Shown piece after piece: positions 1-6,055 of a DNA stretch of 12,767 bases. This DNA comes from Halococcaceae archaeon. Lineage in GTDB: Archaea; Halobacteriota; Halobacteria; Halobacteriales; Halalkalicoccaceae. The DNA is taken from positions 1 through 12,767 of the forward strand of contig SKXI01000352.1 of NCBI GenBank assembly GCA_007128515.1, read 5' to 3'. The translations under genes were made by a program, and so were the position numbers. Numbering within the stretch: the first letter of the stretch is position 1; each line of letters begins with the position of its first letter. The notes beneath the pieces are model-generated. The model was given only the letters and a program-made list of their open reading frames with translations, was not told where the DNA came from and ran no database searches.

Positions 1-718
1 CGCCGACGTAGAAGCCGACGTGCTCGCGGGCGAGTTCGCGTGCCCGCTCGCGGTCGGAGAGCCCACAGCAGGTGAGAGAGAGCGTTACGCGCAGGCCCTC
101 GGGATCCTGCCCGCCGAGGTCCGCCCCGCGACGGAAGTCGGCGAGACGCTCTTCGAGTCCCTGGGGGGTGAAGACGATGGCGTGCCAGCCGTCGGCGAAC
201 CGCCCGGCGAGTTCGACCGATTTGGGACTCAGTCCCGCCGCGTCGATGCTTGGTGGATCGTCGGGTGGCTCACACCGAAGTCTCAACCCCGACAGCGAGA
301 AGATGTCTCCGTCGTACTCGACCGGATCGCCGGAGAGCACCTGCCGGACGATCTCGACGTACTCGCGGGTACGCCTGAGCGGCCGGTCGAACGACGCGCC
401 GTGCCAGCCCGCGATCACCGCGGGGCCGCTCGGACCGAGCCCGAGACGAAACCGACCCCCGGAGAGTTCGGCGAGCGTCGCGGCGGTCTGGCCGACGAGC
501 GCGGGCGAGCGCGAGTAGACGGGGAGGATGCTCGCGCCGATCCCGACCTCCTCGGTCCGTTCGGCGAGGACGGCGAGCGTCGTCACCGCGTCGCGGCCCC
601 AGGTCTCGGGGAGCCAGACGTGGTCGTATCCAGTGCGTTCGGCGCGTTCGCCGTAGCCGACGAGCGTGTCGAGTGCGGGCTGTGCCGCGACCGGGAGGTG
701 GAGGTCTCGTTCGCTCAC
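1..718 (-). CDS. F420-dependent luciferase-like (LLM) oxidoreductase, partial at the window edge
   Basis: The first 239 residues are present; the C-terminal part lies beyond position 1. The protein reads as a TIM-barrel enzyme of the bacterial luciferase/F420-dependent superfamily. Visible hallmarks are an early PALDTLVGYGERAERTGYD segment (residues 14-32), LPETWGRDA at 36-44, the glycine-rich GGRFRLGLGPSGP at 87-99 and EYVEIVRQVLSG at 119-130. It most resembles the haloarchaeal group related to methylene-tetrahydromethanopterin reductase (the NP1902A-type family), which transfers hydride with coenzyme F420. The substrate cannot be told from sequence. I chose the GTG at 716-718: no start lies in frame just upstream, and a TTTTAT box at 744-749 is about 28 nt away with no Shine-Dalgarno site, so a leaderless mRNA is likely. 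It diverges from the glutaredoxin-like gene. The superfamily is secure; the subfamily is inferred. Confidence 0.9.
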   Translation of the reverse strand, partial: MSERDLHLPVAAQPALDTLVGYGERAERTGYDHVWLPETWGRDAVTTLAVLAERTEEVGIGASILPVYSRSPALVGQTAATLAELSGGRFRLGLGPSGPAVIAGWHGASFDRPLRRTREYVEIVRQVLSGDPVEYDGDIFSLSGLRLRCEPPDDPPSIDAAGLSPKSVELAGRFADGWHAIVFTPQGLEERLADFRRGADLGGQDPEGLRVTLSLTCCGLSDRERARELAREHVGFYVG

Positions 719-796
719 ACCCCGAACTCGGGGTCTCGGCTGATAAAACGCGACGGTGATCGGCCGATTTTTGTCCACGGAGTCGCTCGGTCGTGT
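719..796. promoter_or_regulatory. Divergent promoter region with two TATA-like boxes
   Basis: Two AT-rich boxes point in opposite directions. TTTTAT on the minus strand (744-749) lies about 28 nt before the GTG of the oxidoreductase. GATTTTTG on the plus strand (766-773) lies about 28 nt before the ATG of the glutaredoxin-like gene. This spacing is what archaeal TATA boxes need to start transcription at or next to the start codon, and neither gene has a Shine-Dalgarno match. Leaderless initiation of both genes is inferred from spacing alone. Confidence 0.6.
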
Positions 797-1048
797 ATGG
801 GAATCACGCTCTACCAGTTGGAGGGCTGTCCGTACTGCGAGGACGTCGCCGATCGGCTCGACGAGGTCGGCGTCGAGTACGAGACGATCTGGACCGAGGC
901 GTTACACTCGAACCGGAACGAGGTCAGACGCGTCTCGGGTCAGCGTGCCGTTCCGGTGCTCGTCGACGACGACAACGGCGTGACGATGGCCGAGTCCGAG
1001 AACATCCTCTCGTACATCGACCGGAGCTACGTCGCCGAGGCCCGATAG
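797..1048 (+). CDS. Glutaredoxin/GST N-terminal-like thiol-disulfide protein, 83 aa
   Basis: A single small thioredoxin-fold domain. It has the active-site CPYC at residues 11-14 directly after the first strand (ITLYQLEG), the cis-proline segment AVPVLV with Pro53, and an AESENI helix start at 66-71 like the thiol-ligand site of glutaredoxins and GST N-terminal domains. It should act in the cytosol as a dithiol reductant or disulfide exchanger. Haloarchaea use gamma-glutamylcysteine rather than glutathione (known from the group), so the partner may be that thiol or a protein. A longer in-frame reading upstream exists, but it runs antisense through the F420-dependent gene. The ATG at 797 is chosen because a TATA-like box lies about 28 nt before it and CPYC then falls at the usual position. 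It converges on the AMP-binding gene. Confidence 0.88.
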   Translation: MGITLYQLEGCPYCEDVADRLDEVGVEYETIWTEALHSNRNEVRRVSGQRAVPVLVDDDNGVTMAESENILSYIDRSYVAEAR

Positions 1049-1195
1049 CGACGGTCGCGAGTCGTTCCCGTATCGACCGCACGACGACGTGCGCTCGAAC
1101 CGGCAACCAGTCACACCCACCGCTACGAGACGGGGTCGTCTCCTCCCGTCGAGAGTCCTCGGGATCCGCGATCACCGACGCACGGCGCCGAACGG
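1049..1195. other. Convergent intergenic gap
   Basis: The 147 bp lie between the ends of the glutaredoxin-like gene and the AMP-binding gene. I see no RNA gene, T-run or strong palindrome. Reading the minus strand in all frames shows no remnant of the missing AMP-binding C-terminal domain. Confidence 0.6.
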
Positions 1196-2458
1196 TCAGG
1201 CACTTCTGAGACCGTCGCTCGCCCGCTCGAAGGGGTAGAGATGGCCCGCCTCGTCGCGGTACGCGGTCTCCCCGGTGTGAAAGAGCCGGTTGCCCTCGAC
1301 CGTCGAGACGGCCTCTTCGGTCCGGGTCGGATCGCCGAAGTAGCCATGCAGGACCGTCGGCCCGGTGACGACGACCTCCCCCGTGATCGACCCCACGTCG
1401 AGGGGGTCACCCCGTCGGACCGGCCCGGCCTCGACCGGTGGGGCGACGGTGTACTCCTCGGTAAGCACGCTCACGTGCACGCCCGGTACCGGTCGGCCGA
1501 CGCTCTCTGCCGGGGCGATCTCGCCGGGGCCGCTCACGTGGGTGACCGTGCTCGTCTCCGTGCGGCCGTACCCGACGTGGACGCCGACGTCGAGGCGGTT
1601 TTCGGCCGCCTCGCGCTCGGCGTCGGTGAGGGATCCACCGAGCGAGAGGCAGAAACGGAGGTCGTTGTCGATCGGTGTCTCGACCGTGAGCGCGTCCCGG
1701 ACCATCGCCGGGGTGACGTACCAGAGGGTGATCGCCTCCGTCGACAGCGCCTCGAACGCGCGTTCACGACTCCACCGACCGATCGGGTGGTAGCACGCGC
1801 CCGCCAGCAGCGTCGGGAGGAGTGCGGTCGTGAGCCCGAAGGCGTGCCAGAGCGGGTAGGACCCGAGGTGTCCGTCGGTCGGCTCGATCCCACCGGGGAC
1901 GAGCCCTCCCGCGACCGTCGCCGCGGCGAGGAGGTTGCCGTTCGTGAGGACCGCTCGACGCGAGAGCCCGGTTCCGGTCTCGACCTGTGCGAGCAGCGCC
2001 GGATCCTCGCTGCTCCGGGTGCGTATCGGGGCCTCTCGCTCCGCGAGCAGGTCGGCGAAACTCGCCTCGACGGGCTCGTCGCTTCCGACGGTGACCACCG
2101 GGAGGTTCGTCAGTCCGCGGAGCGCTGCGGCGTCCTCGTCGAGGGCGATCACGACTGTGGCATCGACCTCCTCGAGACTGGCCGCGATCGCCGAGGGCGA
2201 TTGCCGGGGACCGAACGGGACGAGTACGCCGCCCGCCTGGAGCGTCCCGAGCGCGGCGACGACGAACTGCGGGAGGTTCGAGAGCGCGACGCCGACGCGG
2301 TCGCCCGGGCCGACACCCCGGGAGTCGAGGCCGGCCGCGAACCGTCCGCTCAGCGAGAGGAGCCGCTCGTAACTCGTCTCGCCCCCATCGTAGGCGAGCG
2401 CGGGCCGCTCGGCGTGGACGGCCGCGGAGTCGCTGAGACGCCCGACCAGGTCGCTCAT
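1196..2458 (-). CDS. AMP-binding (acyl-CoA synthetase-like) protein, short and motif-degenerate
   Basis: A 420-aa member of the adenylate-forming superfamily by overall sequence: an N-terminal ALAYDGGETSYERLLSLS stretch (20-37), PGDRVGVALSNLPQF (51-65), the core LWYVTPAMV (245-253) and motif A5 as YGRTET (297-302). Catalytic signatures are eroded. The phosphate loop, normally of the form YTSGTTGxPKG, reads VETGTGLSRR (159-168), with the lysine replaced by Arg. The ribose-binding TGD reads TGE (395-397). The protein ends at residue 420 just where the hinge and the roughly 100-residue C-terminal subdomain, which carries the catalytic lysine, should start. Only 147 bp separate its stop from the next gene, and I see no displaced C-terminal domain there. 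It has a TATA-like box TTTTAA about 28 nt upstream. It may be a pseudoenzyme, an unusual ligase half, or a decaying gene. Confidence 0.85.
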   Translation of the reverse strand: MSDLVGRLSDSAAVHAERPALAYDGGETSYERLLSLSGRFAAGLDSRGVGPGDRVGVALSNLPQFVVAALGTLQAGGVLVPFGPRQSPSAIAASLEEVDATVVIALDEDAAALRGLTNLPVVTVGSDEPVEASFADLLAEREAPIRTRSSEDPALLAQVETGTGLSRRAVLTNGNLLAAATVAGGLVPGGIEPTDGHLGSYPLWHAFGLTTALLPTLLAGACYHPIGRWSRERAFEALSTEAITLWYVTPAMVRDALTVETPIDNDLRFCLSLGGSLTDAEREAAENRLDVGVHVGYGRTETSTVTHVSGPGEIAPAESVGRPVPGVHVSVLTEEYTVAPPVEAGPVRRGDPLDVGSITGEVVVTGPTVLHGYFGDPTRTEEAVSTVEGNRLFHTGETAYRDEAGHLYPFERASDGLRSA

Positions 2459-2481
2459 CCGCGACCGTCGGAACCGGAGTG

Positions 2482-2490
2482 ACTTAAAAG
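2482..2490 (-). promoter_or_regulatory. TATA-like box for the AMP-binding gene
   Basis: On the minus strand the gap between the AbrB-PhoU stop (2502) and the next ATG (2458) contains CTTTTAAGT. Its centre is about 28 nt before the ATG, and no Shine-Dalgarno site is present. The gene is therefore likely to have its own leaderless transcript, although it is only 43 bp downstream of the AbrB-PhoU gene. Confidence 0.5.
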
Positions 2491-2501
2491 GTGACCCGGA
2501 A

Positions 2502-3539
2502 TCACTCGATCGTCGGGGGTGGGTGATAGCGCCCCTCCCGGGTCGAGGGGGAGGGAGCGGCCTTCTGGAGGGCCGTCTCGGCGACGTTCGCGCCGTAGTC
2601 GCCGATCCGGGTGAGCGAGTCCACGACCAGCCCGAGGTGCTGGGCGTCGACGGGGTCGATCTCGCGGAGGTGGTCGTCGATCGCTCGCGCATGCGTCTCG
2701 ATCCCCTCCGCACGGCCGAGCGTCGTCGAGGCGAGTTCGGTCGCCCGCTCGTCGTCGTCGACGAGGAAGGCGTCCATCGCGTCCTCGACGACCGCCGTCG
2801 CCTCCGCCTCGAGGGTCAGAAACGGCTCGCCGATCCCCTCGGGCAGCTCCTCGAGTTCGCCGACGTGGTGGCCGATCTTCACGGTGTGATCGGCGATCCG
2901 CTCGATCTGTCTGGCACAGCAACGGTAGTCGAAACAGGTCGCCCGGTCGACGTCGATCCGGGCGGCCGCCCGCGGATCGCGAAGCGCCGCACGGAACATC
3001 CGCGAGGTGACGTACCAGAGCCGGTCGACGTCGTCGTCCCGGGCGATCACGTCCCGGGCGAGCGCACGGTCGCTCTCGACCAGCGCCTCGATCGCGTCGC
3101 CGAGCATCGAGAGCGCGATCAGGCGCATCTGCATCACGGTGTTGTGGATCGAGAGCTCCGCCGAGTCGAGGAAATCCCGGAGGACGATCCGGTCGTCGGT
3201 CTCGGTGCTCACCTCGAAGCCGACGAGGCCGGTCGTCACCGAGCGGACCGCACGTCGCTGTTGGGGGGTGATCCCGTCGGATTCGAGGACGATCTCCGGG
3301 AAGCCGTTGACGTAGAGCGTGATCACGCGGCTGACCAGCTCGGTCTCCTCGACGCCGGAGACGTCGACGGTCGCGGCGGCCTCCGTGGGGTACTCGTTCG
3401 GTGTCGCGATCAGCGAGTCGGCCTCGCGGAAGAACGCGAGCTCCGTCCCGGCCTCGATACCGAGGTCGGTCGCCCACTCCTTCGGGAGCGAGACGGTGAA
3501 CGTCGACCCGCCCGTGATCTGGACCTTTCGGACCTCCAT
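2502..3539 (-). CDS. AbrB-type DNA-binding domain fused to PhoU domains; likely phosphate regulator
   Basis: 345 aa. Residues 1-48 form a SpoVT/AbrB swapped-hairpin DNA-binding domain (MEVRKVQITGGSTFTVSLPK, then EWATDLGIEAGTEL). A short linker leads to a helical PhoU-type region at about 120-328. Within it are two PhoU-like signatures, RQIERIADHTVKIG (210-223) and DSLTRIGDYGANVA (307-320). PhoU proteins act at the Pst transporter; joining one to a DNA-binding domain suggests a direct regulator of phosphate genes. It diverges from pstS across a 365-bp region, the position expected of a local regulator. The ATG at 3539 is chosen because the AbrB domain starts there, and a TTATGT box lies about 26 nt upstream with a TCTATATACTT box about 45 nt upstream. 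An N-terminal extension to 3710 is possible but is not AbrB-like. Repressor or activator cannot be decided. Confidence 0.92.
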   Translation of the reverse strand: MEVRKVQITGGSTFTVSLPKEWATDLGIEAGTELAFFREADSLIATPNEYPTEAAATVDVSGVEETELVSRVITLYVNGFPEIVLESDGITPQQRRAVRSVTTGLVGFEVSTETDDRIVLRDFLDSAELSIHNTVMQMRLIALSMLGDAIEALVESDRALARDVIARDDDVDRLWYVTSRMFRAALRDPRAAARIDVDRATCFDYRCCARQIERIADHTVKIGHHVGELEELPEGIGEPFLTLEAEATAVVEDAMDAFLVDDDERATELASTTLGRAEGIETHARAIDDHLREIDPVDAQHLGLVVDSLTRIGDYGANVAETALQKAAPSPSTREGRYHPPPTIE

Positions 3540-3561
3540 GGTCGTCGTTCGCACTGCTTGT

Positions 3562-3588
3562 ACATAAGCCTGTCCAGAAGTATATAGA
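3562..3588 (-). promoter_or_regulatory. Promoter boxes of the AbrB-PhoU gene
   Basis: On the minus strand two TATA-like boxes precede the ATG at 3539: TCTATATACTT (3578-3588) and CTTATGTA (3561-3568). The nearer one would give a leaderless mRNA; the farther would give a leader of about 18 nt. The farther box closely resembles the TCTATATATT box before pstS on the opposite strand, which hints at shared control of the two divergent units. Confidence 0.5.
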
Positions 3589-3712
3589 ATAATCAGAGTC
3601 GTCGTTCGAGACGGGTAGATCACCGATGAGACGAACTCGAACGAGTCGTCTATCGAGTGGGTTGATATCGCTCCCGAGATCCGAGCAGGGAACCTCTCAG
3701 ATCGGCCCACTT

Positions 3713-3731
3713 CTCTAAACCACGTTTAGAG
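3713..3731. repeat. Perfect 8-bp inverted repeat, candidate operator
   Basis: CTCTAAAC and GTTTAGAG are exact reverse complements separated by CAC. The site is about 120 bp upstream of the TATA-like box nearest pstS and 174 bp upstream of the AbrB-PhoU start. No run of T follows it and no gene ends here, so an operator for a dimeric DNA-binding protein is more likely than a terminator. Confidence 0.55.
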
Positions 3732-3760
3732 CGTCCAAACGGCCTTTTGAGGTGGATGAG

Positions 3761-3781
3761 GAGTGTTCCACTCGCGGAGTG
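3761..3781. repeat. Three alternating half-sites (GAGTG-TTC-CACTC-GCG-GAGTG), candidate operator
   Basis: Three copies of one 5-bp half-site in alternating orientation sit exactly 8 bp apart with 3-bp spacers, giving two overlapping inverted repeats that share the central CACTC. The array is about 90 bp upstream of the pstS TATA-like box. Alternating, evenly spaced half-sites suit an oligomeric or cooperatively binding regulator. Five-base arms are short, so chance cannot be excluded. Confidence 0.45.
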
Positions 3782-3831
3782 ACCGACTGTGAGTATCGTT
3801 CAGGGCATAGAGATACGTCCGTACCGTTACC

Positions 3832-3878
3832 GATATTTTTTGGCCGTAGATCTATATATTTCTCATAGCAGTTTACTT
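3832..3878 (+). promoter_or_regulatory. pstS promoter with up to three TATA-like boxes
   Basis: Three AT-rich boxes precede the pstS ATG at 3905: GATATTTTTT (3832-3841), TCTATATATT (3851-3860) and GTTTACTT (3871-3878). Using about 25 nt from box to start, they would begin transcription near 3861, 3881 and 3899. The middle box is the best match. There is no clear Shine-Dalgarno site between it and the ATG. Alternative starts under high and low phosphate are possible but inferred. Confidence 0.6.
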
Positions 3879-3904
3879 GTGGGGTCCACTCATCCGGCTA
3901 AGCG

Positions 3905-4969
3905 ATGGCACACGACCCATCGCGGATCAGGGGGAGCACTACACGACGAGCGTTCATCGCGACGGCTGGCGCTGCGAGCGCGTTTTCGCTCGCCGGGTGT
4001 ATGGACACCCTCGAGAGCGCCGCCGACGAGACCGCCGCGATCAACACGGTCGCCGTCGAGAGCGACCAGGACGGGGAGTTCTACCACCCCACCCAGGAGA
4101 ACATCGAGAGCGGCGTCTACTCGCCGCTGACGAGGCCGCTGTTCATCTACGTGAACCACGCGACGCTGGAGGAGAACCCGGACCTGATCGGCTCGTTCGT
4201 CCAGTTCTACTTCGAGGGTCAGCACGACTTCGCCCGCGAGACGGGCTACTACGCCGCGACCGACGAGGTCCGCGACGGGAACATGGGGGAGTTTCAGGCC
4301 GTTCTCGACGACCTCGGGCTCGACCCTGACCCGGCCAACGCGGAGGGCACCGTCGAGTGCTCGGGCTCGAACACGGTCGCGCCGGTCACCGACGCGGCCG
4401 GCGAGGACTTCGAGGCCGAACACAAGGGTGTGACGGTCGCGGTCAACCCCGAGGGGACGGGTGCGGGCTTCGAGGACTTCTCGACCGGCGGTTCGGACAT
4501 CCAGAGCGCGAGCCGGGAGATCCTCGACGAGGAGGCCGAGCAGGCCGAGGAGAACGGCGTCGAGTACAGCCACTACGAGATCGGCTGGGACGGGCTCTCG
4601 GTCGTCAAACACGCCGACAACGACTGGATGGAGGAGGTCACGCTCGACGAACTCCACGAGGTCTGGCGCTTCGAGTCCGAGATCACACAGTGGAGCGACA
4701 TCCGCGAGGACTACCCGGACGACGAGGTCGAGCTCTGGGGTCGCGACGACGACTCCGGGACGTTCGACTACTTCACCCGCGAGATCAACGGCGAGATCGG
4801 CTCGATCCGTACGGACTACAGCGCCCACACCGACACCGGCTCGATCATGGAGGGGGTCGCGGAGAACCAGTACGCCTTCGGCTGGGGCGGCGTCGGCTAC
4901 TTCACCGAACTCGGCGGGACGCCCGGCGAGGCGCTCGACGTCGAGGAGACCGACGACGAAGACGAGTGA
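3905..4969 (+). CDS. pstS: PstS phosphate-binding Tat lipoprotein with circularly permuted domain order
   Basis: 354 aa. A twin-arginine signal (TTRRAFIAT, RR at 14-15) ends in lipobox LAGC, with Cys32 as the likely lipid anchor, so it works on the outer face of the membrane. The phosphate-binding core is at about 150-335: SGSNTVAP (153-160), GTGAGFEDF (184-192), SASREI (201-206), and RDDDSGT (280-286), where the Arg and SGT match the E. coli PstS ligands R135 and S139-G140-T141. It closes with NQYAFGWGGVGYF (321-333). In ordinary PstS this is followed by a C-terminal block. Here that block lies ahead of the core: residues 46-135 carry VAVESDQDGEFYHPTQEN, SPLTRPLFIYVN (73-84), GSFVQFYFE and ARETGYYAATDEV (110-122). 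The protein then ends soon after residue 345 with an acidic tail. The reading frame is open throughout. It leads the pst operon. Confidence 0.95.
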   Translation: MAHDPSRIRGSTTRRAFIATAGAASAFSLAGCMDTLESAADETAAINTVAVESDQDGEFYHPTQENIESGVYSPLTRPLFIYVNHATLEENPDLIGSFVQFYFEGQHDFARETGYYAATDEVRDGNMGEFQAVLDDLGLDPDPANAEGTVECSGSNTVAPVTDAAGEDFEAEHKGVTVAVNPEGTGAGFEDFSTGGSDIQSASREILDEEAEQAEENGVEYSHYEIGWDGLSVVKHADNDWMEEVTLDELHEVWRFESEITQWSDIREDYPDDEVELWGRDDDSGTFDYFTREINGEIGSIRTDYSAHTDTGSIMEGVAENQYAFGWGGVGYFTELGGTPGEALDVEETDDEDE

Positions 4970-4983
4970 CGGGACCGATCTAG

Positions 4984-6003
4984 ATGAGCACGGACGCCAC
5001 CACCGACCCCGGACCGGGGATCACCGGCGACGTCGCGGCCGCGGACCAGCGACGCGACCGGCTGATCCGCCGGGTCCTCTTCGGCTGTACGTCGATCACG
5101 GTGTTGACGACGATCGCGATCTTCGTCGTGCTGCTCGACAACACCTGGGGTTTCTTCTTCGACGCGACGTTCTCGCAGTGGCTGGTGCGATCGGTGACGA
5201 GCCTCACGGTCGAGGGGCTGACCCAGCGGATCGCGGTCACCGAGTTCCTCTTCGACACCGAGTGGCGGCCCTCCCACGCCGACGACCCGCGATTCGGGAT
5301 CATGACGCTCGTCTCGGCGACGGTCCTGATCACGGTCGGGGCGGCGTTCGTCTCGATCCCGATCGGGACCGCGGCGGCGCTCTACCTCTCGGAGTACGCG
5401 AGCGTGCGGACGAGGAAGTACCTCAAGCCGACGCTCGAAGTGCTCGCGGGGGTGCCGACGATCGTCTACGGCTTCTTCGCGGTCTCGTTCGTCACGCCGG
5501 TCTTGCTCAGGCCGGTGCTCGAACTGTTCGGGCTCTCGATCGGCCGGAACAACGTACTGTCGGCGATGGTCGTCGTCGGGATCATGACGATCCCGATGGT
5601 CGCATCGATCTCGGAGGACGCGATGCGGGCGGTTCCCGACGACCTCAGAAACGGTGCGTACGCCCTCGGTGCCTCGAAGTACGAGGTGTCCACGAGCGTC
5701 GTCCTCCCGGCGTCGATCTCCGGGATCTTCGCGTCGTACATACTCGCGGTGAGCCGGGCGATCGGGGAGACGATGGCGGTGACGCTCGCGGCGGGGGCGA
5801 CCCCGACGCTGACGGCGAACCCGCTCGCGGAGGTCCAGACGATGACCGCCTACATGGTGACGACGATGCGCTCGACGGCCGGCGTCGGCTCGATCACCTA
5901 CCAGAGCCTCTTCGCCGTCGGGCTGGTGCTCTTCCTGATGACGCTCGTCGCGAACCTGATCAACGACTACATCAAACGCCGCTACCGGGAGGTCTACCGG
6001 TGA
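4984..6003 (+). CDS. pstC: Phosphate ABC transporter permease PstC
   Basis: 339 aa, an integral membrane protein that forms half of the phosphate channel with PstA. There is a cytoplasmic N-terminus of about 28 residues and a first helix (about 29-51). An external loop (52-104), typical of PstC, follows, then a MetI-type permease domain with helices near 107-135, 153-175, 190-209, 244-264 and 305-327. The cytoplasmic coupling (EAA) loop that contacts PstB reads EDAMRAVPDDLRNGAYALGA (211-230) and continues to VVLP (239-242). VSRAIGETMAVTLAAG (256-271) is also typical. It starts 14 bp after pstS with no clear Shine-Dalgarno site, so it is probably translated from the shared mRNA. PstC rather than PstA is assigned from the order in the operon and the long first loop. 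Confidence 0.95.
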   Translation: MSTDATTDPGPGITGDVAAADQRRDRLIRRVLFGCTSITVLTTIAIFVVLLDNTWGFFFDATFSQWLVRSVTSLTVEGLTQRIAVTEFLFDTEWRPSHADDPRFGIMTLVSATVLITVGAAFVSIPIGTAAALYLSEYASVRTRKYLKPTLEVLAGVPTIVYGFFAVSFVTPVLLRPVLELFGLSIGRNNVLSAMVVVGIMTIPMVASISEDAMRAVPDDLRNGAYALGASKYEVSTSVVLPASISGIFASYILAVSRAIGETMAVTLAAGATPTLTANPLAEVQTMTAYMVTTMRSTAGVGSITYQSLFAVGLVLFLMTLVANLINDYIKRRYREVYR

Positions 6004-6055
6004 CCCCCCTCCCGAGGACGGATCGTCCGCGGTCCGCAGGTCGGGGGTGGCCACG

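Larger units (their letters stand above)
3540..3904. promoter_or_regulatory. Divergent phosphate regulatory region (365 bp, no gene)
   Basis: No convincing gene lies here; a short plus-strand reading from 3789 only runs out of frame into pstS. The region holds the AbrB-PhoU promoter at its left end, the pstS promoter boxes at its right end, and several short palindromes between. These are ACTCG-AA-CGAGT (3635-3646), CTCTAAAC-CAC-GTTTAGAG (3713-3731) and the overlapping GAGTG/CACTC/GAGTG array (3761-3781). GTCGTCGTTCG occurs twice (3541-3551 and 3598-3608) but is GC-rich and may be chance. The layout suggests a shared operator region for phosphate-responsive control. Confidence 0.6.

Noticed and set aside
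20..1048. A 342-codon plus-strand open frame ending in the glutaredoxin-like gene
   Set aside because: Its first 260 codons are antisense to the F420-dependent gene, whose protein is clearly recognisable. Only the last 83 codons (from 797) encode a known fold.
1049..1195. Missing C-terminal domain of the AMP-binding protein displaced by a frameshift
   Set aside because: The gap is only 147 bp, too short for the roughly 100-residue domain, and no frame resembles it.
1241..2482. A 413-codon plus-strand open frame
   Set aside because: It is antisense to the AMP-binding gene; its Arg/Glu-rich repetitive translation is the typical shadow of a high-GC haloarchaeal gene.
2455..3477. A 340-codon minus-strand frame inside the AbrB-PhoU gene
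   Set aside because: An Arg/Asp-rich out-of-frame reading of the same strand with no recognisable domain.
3541..3608. Direct repeat GTCGTCGTTCG at 3541 and 3598 as a regulatory element
   Set aside because: The unit is a GC-rich GTC/TCG-type string common in this base composition; one extra copy is weak evidence.
3789..4130. Possible small gene before and over the start of pstS
   Set aside because: It runs through the promoter boxes and then out of frame into the pstS signal region, becoming a low-complexity Arg/Thr/Ser string.
4018..4345. PstS rearrangement as an assembly error
   Set aside because: Both junctions keep the reading frame, each segment occurs once, and the linker and acidic tail look natural, so a true permutation is favoured. 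Read-level confirmation is still listed as a check.
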